Assembly: GCF_000226095.1 (NCBI RefSeq)
Contig: NC_016472.1
Span: forward strand, 10,602,001-10,666,000
Reading direction: 5' to 3'
Length of the DNA: 64,000 bases
Origin: Thermothelomyces thermophilus ATCC 42464
Lineage: Eukaryota > Ascomycota > Sordariomycetes > Sordariales > Chaetomiaceae
Made by a program: the position numbers and the translations under genes. The notes under the pieces were generated by a model. It saw only the letters and a program-made list of their open reading frames with translations. It did not search any database and was not told the origin of the DNA. This document shows, one piece after another, positions 57,401-64,000 of this stretch; position 1 is the stretch's first letter; the number at the start of each line of letters is the position of its first letter.

Positions 57401-59973
57401 CAGAGCCCGACGCCGGGGTCGTCGGTCATTGGCACGCCGCTTCCTAACACGCGCATCCTCATCTGCGCGCCAGACAGCTTGGAGCCGCTTCCGGCGGGCA
57501 AAGTGGGCGAGATCTGCATCGTGGGCCCGCAGACGGCTCGCGGCTACATCAGACAGGAGCAGCTAACGCGGTCCAAGTTTCACACGCTCGGCGTGGAGGG
57601 CGGCCGTCAGTTGCGTCTCTACCGCACGGGTGACCGCGGCTTTCTCTCAGTCGAGAACGGCGTCCTCTCCATCAGCGGTCGCATGGACACCGTCCGTGAG
57701 ATCAAGGTGCGCGGCTATCGCGTGAACTTGCCCGAGGTCGAGCGCGGCGTCTTGGAAGCAAGCGACCTCATTTCCCTGGCATCAGTGCAAGTGGTTGATG
57801 GCTCCCTGGTAGCCCTTATAGTGCTTTCTACAACGATCGCTGGCAGCGGCGGCGCTGCCAGAGGCTCCGTCGACACTGCTACGTGGGACGAGCATGAGGC
57901 TGAGCTGCGCGCAAAGCTCGCCGCTAACATGCCCAGCTACGCTGTTCCATCGCGCTTCGTCGTCGTGGACATGCTGCCGCTGAACCCGAATGGCAAGATC
58001 GACCACGTCCAAGCGGGCAAGCTGGCCCAGAAGCTGGCGAGTGGTGGGGGGGTGGAAGCAGCCAAACCCGAGAACACGGCTGCCGCCGCAGTACTCAGCA
58101 GGCCTAAGACTTGTCCCGTCCCCACAGCAAAAGACGGCGAGATGGCGGAGCAGACGGTCGAAATCCGCCGGGCCAAGCTCACGGCACAGGTATCTGAGCT
58201 CTGGCGTCAGATTCTCCGCCTGTCGGGGCCGCTTGGCGAAGACGTATCCTTCTTCGACGCGGGCGGCCATAGCATGCTCCTCGAGCGGTTGCACAAGGCC
58301 ATGGCGGCACGATTCCCCGAGGCCGGCCTCCGGCTACTGGACCTGTTCTCGGCAGCGACTATCCGCCAACAGGCCGACGAGCTGCTTGCGCGCATGCCTG
58401 TTCAGCGGCCCCTCCTGGAGGAGTCTGCTTGGTCCCAGCAGGACTTGGCATCCTCGTCAGTGTCAACGAGCCCGGGCCGAAGCAACGCCTCGTGCACGTC
58501 GTCACCGTTGACGGGCCCTTCCTCAGCGGCACCGAGCCCTGCAGGCAACAATTTGGATGGTCTGTTTGCGATCACGGGCTTGGCATGTCGCTACCCCGGC
58601 GCCAACAATCCCGACCAGCTCTGGAATCTCTTCATGGAGCGGCGGGACGCCATTACCACGATTGAGAAGCCGGCGAACAGGGGGTTGTCATGTGAGCTAA
58701 CGGGGGATGGCACGTTTGTCCCGCGGTACGGGTTGATTGACGGCTTGGACGAGGTCGACGGCGCGAAGTGGTCTAAGACAGAGGAAGACATCAGGGTTCT
58801 GGATCCCCAAGTAGGTGCAATGCAATCTTTCATGTCAACCAAATATCCTGGCCTTAATGCGGTGGTGCTTTGACGAAGTAAGTAGAACTGACGCGGGAAC
58901 AGAAACTCGTTTTTCTGGACGTCGCCTCTGAAGCGCTTGCCGACGCCGGCATCTCTCTCGCCAGAGGCAGCAGCACCAACAACATCGGCGTTTTCGTGGG
59001 TGCCGCGCCAAATATTAGGTGCCTGGCCCCCAAGACGGGCGTGTGCCCCAATCACACCTTTGAGGAACACTACCGCTCCCTGCTGGACCCGCCCGTCGGA
59101 ACCCTGGCCGCCTACAAGCTCAACCTGACCGGCCCCAACGTGACGGTCAACGCTGCCTGCGCCTCGTCCATGACGGCGTTGCACCTCGCCCTCAACTCTC
59201 TGGCGCAAGGCGAGTGCTCACACGCCCTCGTTGGCGGAGTCAGCATTAGGTACCAGGGCGAGGGCGGCTATCCGGCCGTACCCGGGCGCGACTTCTCACC
59301 CACGGGTTCGTGCCTCCCTCTTGATGCTCGCGCCGACGGCGGCTTGCCGGCAGACGGCGCGGCGGCCATCCTGGTGCGCCCCTTGCGCGATGCCATCAGT
59401 GCGGGAGACAGCGTGTACGCCGTCATCGAGGTGCACGCCATCGGCAGCGACGGGTCCGTGGCCAAGGCCGGGCTGGGGGTCCCGTCGGCCCCGGGACTGG
59501 CGCGCACCGTGGCTGTGGCGGTAGGTCGTGCGCCGCGCGTGCCTACATACATCGAGATGCACGCGTCAGGCACGCCGTGGGGCGACGCAATCGAAGTCGA
59601 CGCCCTCCGGATCGCGCTTGGGGAGAAGTTGAAGGGAGCCGCGGGGGGGGAGGCAGCGGCAGGGAACCGATCTCCCGCACCGCTCATGGTTGGGTCGAGC
59701 AAGGGCAACTGCGGCAACACCGAGGCAGCGTCCGGTCTGCTCAGCTTGATGAAGGCGGCTCTATCTCTCAGGAAAGGAGTGGTCCCGCCGCTTCGGGAAC
59801 TGAAGGAGGCAAACCCAAAGTGTGGATTCGACGCCACTATTCAGCCTCTGCGCGAGCCATTGCTGCTGCAACCCTCGGTCCGCATCGGCGTCAACAGCAT
59901 GGGGTATGGCGGGAGCAACGCGCACTTTGTTCTGGCAGCCCCCGAGGTGTACGGTGCCGTCGGGAAGGGTTAA
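54448..59973 (+). CDS. hybrid NRPS-PKS, C-A-T-KS (TAS1/tenuazonic acid synthetase-like)
   Basis: Seven exons (54448-54718, 54809-55257, 55357-56007, 56110-56743, 56828-57272, 57346-58810, 58903-59973) give about 1,661 aa. The order is C (HHxxxDG motif at 55101-55121), A (TSGSTGQPKGV near 56834, YGPTETT at 57253-57272, YRTGDRG, MLPLNPNGKID), T (GGHSML near 58261) and a terminal ketosynthase (FAITGLACRYPG at 58564 onward). There is no acyltransferase, reductase or thioesterase. This matches TAS1, where the module activates an amino acid (Ile in TAS1) carrying acetoacetyl and the KS closes the tetramic-acid ring. The KS Cys is at 59158-59160 and a His at 59560-59562, but the second His is replaced by Asn (59716-59718), as I recall for TAS1. 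The product is probably tenuazonic acid or a related tetramic acid; the amino acid cannot be read reliably. The second intron (99 nt) lacks stops in frame. The start codon could also be at 54454. Confidence 0.9.
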
Positions 59974-61410
59974 GATCGCATCTGAGAGCGAAAGTGTCAT
60001 GTGGCGTTTATGTATGAGTACGATATTATGCGCGCGAAGTGGATGGTTAAAGATTCTTCGAGACCTTGAAGAACCAGTTCGGCCAGTGTTGTAGAAATAG
60101 AATTTCAAGTCCGAATTGTGATGGAAGGTGGCCCTTCCTAGGGCTATGACCGCCTTCTCTCGCCGGAAAGTACAACCTGAAACCCAAACACAAAGAACAT
60201 TGTCCCCTATTAATTATCGTGTGTGCCTGAATTTAAGGCAGGAATTCTCTTTCCTGCGCTTTCCTCTCTTTCACCCCACTACCCAGGCAGAGAATTATTT
60301 CAACATCCCTTTGCACCTGCAGCATCTCGTTCGTTGGTCGCAAATGTTTGAAATTTGCATCATAATTAGTGCCTTATCGCTTCTTGCACCACATATGATC
60401 TATTATGATCGGCTGAGGACAGAGAGTGTCGGGAACAAGCGATTATTGAACGAAGAACGCGACACCGTGGCGACCGATTCACTACCAAGAGATTTACCTA
60501 GCACTCCAGATCCTAAGGTCTCCAAGTTGAATATAGAGAGAAGCCATTGTCTGGATAATTAAGTAATGGCCTGACGAGCGAACTCGATGCCCCGATATGG
60601 AATGGAACATGTAGCACAACACAGCGACTTGGTAAGTTGAACACCATTTAACATTGCATGCCGAAGAGAGGACAACTAATCATGTGTACCTAGGAAGGAA
60701 TGCGTTCAGCCACCAAAAGGACCCAGCAAAACGCCTTAGGGCACACCGAGGGGCCCAACGACACGGTGTATGTATGTACATACGTAGAAGGTTCGCCCAC
60801 GGACGTGTCACAGTGGTATAACTTATTAAAGAATGACGTGGAAGATTGAATACGGTCAAGGATTTGACACGATTGACGGAATCATCAATTCAAGAGCTTC
60901 TGAGCAATTGATGTTGATGTTCTGGCTTCTGAATGGTGTGGCTGTGTGGCCAACAAGCGACCCCGTCTACGGAGAGCACTAGCCAGATATATGGCGCAAT
61001 GCACGAGGCTAAAGGAATCGTGGGCCCAAATGTTCCACCAATGGGTCGCCGAGAAGCCCTGGTTGGGAGACCAATGCGGCAACCGATTTCCTGCTGGCAA
61101 CCGCTAAACCCGCAGCGAGCCGTAGACTCGGCCGACAGCGGAGTTGCCCCACGGGCCGAAGAGGTGCTTCAACGGAAAGACGGTCGGGTTGCTTTGCCCC
61201 GCGTCGGAACCTTTTGAACCTTATTACCAAGTCGCAACGCCTTCCTCGAGTATTAATCGGCCTCCAGCTCAGTTTTAAGAAATACCTATCGATCCCTCCA
61301 CGATCTCGACTTTCACACGAGGCATTTTGCAGAGCGAGAATCTCTCGTTCCGGCCCACTCTCGTTCTCCCTCCCTCCCCCGACCAAAGAAGCGTCCCAAA
61401 GGGGCCCAAG
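59974..61410. other. intergenic, no supported gene
   Basis: Short open frames (for example at 60128-60562) show no domain or intron evidence. The palindrome GTATGTACATAC occurs at 60772-60783. A CT-rich stretch before 61411 is the likely 5' untranslated region of the dehydrogenase gene. Confidence 0.45.
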
Positions 61411-62361
61411 ATGAAGCTCCTCTACCCGACCACGCTCCGGCTCAACCGCGCCCTCTTGTCGGGCTTTCCGACGGTCACACTCCACGCGTACGACGCCAAA
61501 GCGCCGACCCTCCCCGAGGACCTCCTCGACGCCGAGATCCTCGTCACCTGGGCCAACAGCCCCGCCAACCTCTCGTTCGCGGCCCAGAACCTGAAGCAGC
61601 TCCGGTGGATCCAGTCGCTCGCGGCGGGGCCCAACGACGTGCTCGCCGCCGGCTTCGACAGGTCGCGCGTCCAGGTGACGACGGGCTCGGGCCTACACGA
61701 CCGCACCGTGGCCGAGCACGCGCTGGGCCTGCTCCTCAACGCGGCCCGGCGCTTCTATGAGATGCGCGACTGGCAGCTGCGCGGCCAGTGGCCCGGCCAC
61801 CTGGGCGGACCCCAGCCCGACCGCGAACCGGGCACCTTCCGTACCCTCCGCGACGCCCGGGTGCTCATCTGGGGCTACGGCAACATCGCCCGCTGCCTGG
61901 CGCCGCACCTGACCGCCCTGGGCTCCGTCGTCCGCGGCGTCGCCCGCTCCGCCGGCGTCCGCGGCGGCGTCGAGGTCTTTGCCGAGGACAGCCTGCCCCG
62001 CCTCATGCCCGAGACGGACGCGCTCGTCATGATCCTGCCGGGCGACGCCTCCACCCGGCACGCCCTGAACCGGGAACGCCTCGCGCTGCTGCCCCGCCAC
62101 GCCTGGGTCGTCAACGTCGGGCGGGGTTCGTCGGTGGACGAGGACGCCCTCTACGACGCGCTCGAGAAGGAGGAGATCGGCGGCGCCGCCCTCGACGTCT
62201 TCGAGCAGGAGCCGCTGCCCGAGGGCCACAAGCTCTACGGGGCCAAGAACCTGATCCTCTCGCCCCACGCCGCCGGCGGCCGGCCGCAGGGCGCCGAGGA
62301 GCTCATTGTCGACAACCTGAGGCGCTTCCTCGCTCAGCAGGAGCTGCGGAATAAGCTGTGA
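61411..62361 (+). CDS. D-isomer-specific 2-hydroxyacid dehydrogenase
   Basis: This single-exon gene encodes 316 aa. It is an NAD(P)-dependent oxidoreductase of the D-2-hydroxyacid dehydrogenase family (glyoxylate/hydroxypyruvate reductase-like). The Rossmann nucleotide-binding motif is GYGNIARCLAPHL; the catalytic Arg lies in VNVGRGSSVDEDAL, the Glu in DVFEQEPLPEGH and the His in LSPHAAGGRP. The ATG at 61411 opens MKLLYPTT directly before the substrate domain, so the upstream in-frame extension is taken as untranslated. The protein ends NKL, a weak type-1 peroxisomal signal candidate. It lies 1.4 kb past the TAS1-like gene on the same strand; membership of that pathway is possible but not shown. 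Confidence 0.9.
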   Translation: MKLLYPTTLRLNRALLSGFPTVTLHAYDAKAPTLPEDLLDAEILVTWANSPANLSFAAQNLKQLRWIQSLAAGPNDVLAAGFDRSRVQVTTGSGLHDRTVAEHALGLLLNAARRFYEMRDWQLRGQWPGHLGGPQPDREPGTFRTLRDARVLIWGYGNIARCLAPHLTALGSVVRGVARSAGVRGGVEVFAEDSLPRLMPETDALVMILPGDASTRHALNRERLALLPRHAWVVNVGRGSSVDEDALYDALEKEEIGGAALDVFEQEPLPEGHKLYGAKNLILSPHAAGGRPQGAEELIVDNLRRFLAQQELRNKL

Positions 62362-63409
62362 TGAGAAGAGGAGGATCCATACGACTTGAACGACGACGCG
62401 AAACGGCAGCGTAGAAACGAAGTTTTTGGCGCTGACTCTACACAGCATTACTTGCTTTTAATATTAACATCTCAAACTTTTAGTAGAAACTATATGATTC
62501 TCGTTCAGACATCAAAGACGCATTTTCTGCCTGATGCCAAGTATTTTTTTGTATCTTGTTGCGTTTGAGACCCACGGGTTTCGGTTCGCTGGTTCAACCC
62601 GGATGTGGTTTCATTAAAGAAACCTAATATCATCCGCCGGCGTGAAACTGTCGCAACCTGAAACTCGAATGGTTTTCCATCTTCCGGCATTTCCCCCCCC
62701 CCCCCCCCCCCCCGGTTGACATTCCGACACCACCTGTGCTGAATATTGATACGACTGCCGATACTACGTGGTATGGTATGGCGGCTTCCATAATTATTAA
62801 GGGTTGTTGCCCACTGCGGGTCATCTGTCCATCCGAACCAGCGAACATTTGCCTATGCGCAACCGACTCCCATCCCCCGGGGGTTCACATGGCAACTCTC
62901 GCAGGACAACTTCCACTTCGAGATTGCCTTGTGGTCTCGCCGCTGCTCTCGACGCCGAGCTGCTCGCAGGCCTAATTATCAGACGGGAGAAATGCCCTCG
63001 GATTGCTGCTGCGTAATTACTATGCGCTGGATCAGAAAATCGGGGCGGCGTTGACCGCTTGGGCTTAACCGCGTTAAGTACTCTTCTGTTTCCTCTAGGC
63101 GATGGGACATGATGACATTTGGGCTGTTAACCTCTGCACCTAGTTTCTGGCGGCGACGGTATTATGATTGTTTTTCTTGGGCCGCACATAGCCGCGGTGG
63201 GCGGGCATGAGACAAGTGTTTGGGAGTCATATCTGGCCAGCTGACCTTGGGCTCGGCCCTGTGCTCCCATATCTTCATGATTTGGAAACGAGGCAGTGGC
63301 AGAGAGATGGGCGGGGCGATGTTTCGTCTCCATGCCGCTGCCCCGTAATCATTTGAAAATTTTGTGTTGGTTAATATGCGAAATGTGTTGCTCAAGGCAG
63401 TAATTATTA
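62362..63409. other. intergenic with a 21-base C run
   Basis: A homopolymer of 21 C lies at 62693-62713, where sequence length may be unreliable. I see no gene in this stretch. Confidence 0.5.
62693..62713. repeat. poly-C homopolymer, 21 bp
   Basis: Twenty-one consecutive C bases. Such tracts are error-prone in sequencing and assembly. Confidence 0.95.
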
Positions 63410-64000
63410 CTAGCTTGTTTCCTGCGTGACCGAGCCCCGTTGTTTCTCCCTGGGATGCTCCGCTCGCCAGAGCTCCTTCTCGCGCCTGAGTGAGAGGCGC
63501 ACCCAGTGGACCGTGATGGTGGTCCAGATGACGACGAAGATCAAGGGACTTCCCCAGCCTAGGCGTTTGTTATTGTCAGTGACCTGATCTTTGTCTTATT
63601 TTCTTTTATTGACTATTAAAAAAAGGAGGGGGGAGAAACAGACAAAGAAAAAGAAGAAAGAAAAAAGAAAAAAGAAACATACCGACTCCGTAGGCCACTT
63701 TCTCGGGCACGGTCCAGATGACGATAAAGGTGCCGATGCTGTCGATCAGGGCGCCGGCGGCCCAGAACCAATTCTGCTGGGCAATCATGTGCCGGAAGCG
63801 GGGGCTGGCCTCGTAGCGGGCCATGAGGGCGTCTCGGTACTTACGGCCGCCGGCGCCGTCGACGCCGACAATGTCCTCGACGATTGTGAGGACCAAGGGT
63901 GGTACGCGGGCGCCCTTGGGGACGGAGCTGATCTTGAAGGGGGCCGGGCGGCGGGCGCGGTTCATGCAGCCGGACCAGACGAGCTGGCAGCCGACCTGGA
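63410..64000 (-). CDS. membrane protein of unknown function, partial (3' part)
   Basis: The visible part has exons 64000-63683 (continuing beyond the right edge) and 63558-63410, joined by a 124-nt GTATGT...TAG intron. The frame is open at 63998 (QVGCQLVWSGCMNR), so the true start lies outside the window. The last 155 or so residues contain QQNWFWAAGALIDSIGTFIVIWTVPEKVAYGVG, a membrane helix split from WGSPLIFVVIWTTITVHWV by the intron, and a charged tail. I do not recognise a named family; it looks like a conserved fungal integral membrane protein. Confidence 0.72.

Noticed and set aside
60128-60562. 144-codon plus-strand frame after the TAS1-like gene
   Set aside because: Irregular codon use, no domain and no signal peptide. 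Not supportable as a gene.

Overview
The window is nuclear DNA of a filamentous ascomycete (Pezizomycotina, most likely a Sordariomycete; species not determined). Evidence: multi-exon genes with short GT-AG introns and CT-rich acceptors, very GC-rich third codon positions, a RIP-type AT-rich transposon relic, fungus-only families (Zn2Cys6 regulator, RTA1, DUF1996, siderophore synthetase) and an intron-containing nuclear tRNA-Ala. I splice-modelled about 20 protein genes by hand from splice signals, reading frame and family conservation.

Layout. (1) 1-3.5 kb: intergenic DNA holding a 1,866-bp Fot1/pogo-like element with intact 54-bp terminal inverted repeats, a TA target duplication and a heavily mutated interior. 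(2) 3.5-6.4 kb: a metallo-beta-lactamase-fold lactonase and an arylamine N-acetyltransferase in tandem, a pairing that recalls the benzoxazolinone-detoxification genes of Fusarium. (3) 8.9-13.4 kb: three secreted proteins (an 8-cysteine small protein, a DUF1996 protein, and an unrecognised 339-aa protein). (4) 14.2-36.4 kb: an extracellular hydroxamate siderophore cluster: SidJ-like esterase, NPS6/SidD-type NRPS, full-size ABC-B exporter, SidF-like acyltransferase, SidH-like enoyl-CoA hydratase and a Mir/Sit-type MFS siderophore transporter. SidF and SidH end in AKL and SKL, so the anhydromevalonyl-CoA branch is predicted to be peroxisomal. Intergenic regions of the cluster carry GATA sites matching the SreA/SRE consensus, and the transporter promoter has phased CCAAT boxes, as expected for iron control by SreA and HapX/CBC. 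(5) 38.4-47.6 kb: conserved housekeeping-type genes: karyopherin Kap123, tRNA-Ala(AGC), an RTA1-like membrane protein, and SAICAR synthetase (ADE1) with twelve exons including a 21-nt microexon.

(6) 48.6-60.0 kb: a second specialised-metabolite locus: a Zn2Cys6 regulator, a divergently transcribed monocarboxylate-type MFS transporter, and a C-A-T-KS hybrid NRPS-PKS with the architecture of tenuazonic acid synthetase TAS1. Its terminal ketosynthase has Asn in place of the usual second active-site His. This is the most unusual system here and predicts a tetramic-acid-type product. (7) 61.4-64 kb: a D-2-hydroxyacid dehydrogenase and the 3' part of a membrane protein that runs off the right edge.

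Exon boundaries are inferred without transcripts. The least certain are the first exon of the siderophore NRPS, the 5' end of the TAS1-like gene, the last intron of the MFS gene at 51.7-53.5 kb, and the start codon of the SidJ-like gene.
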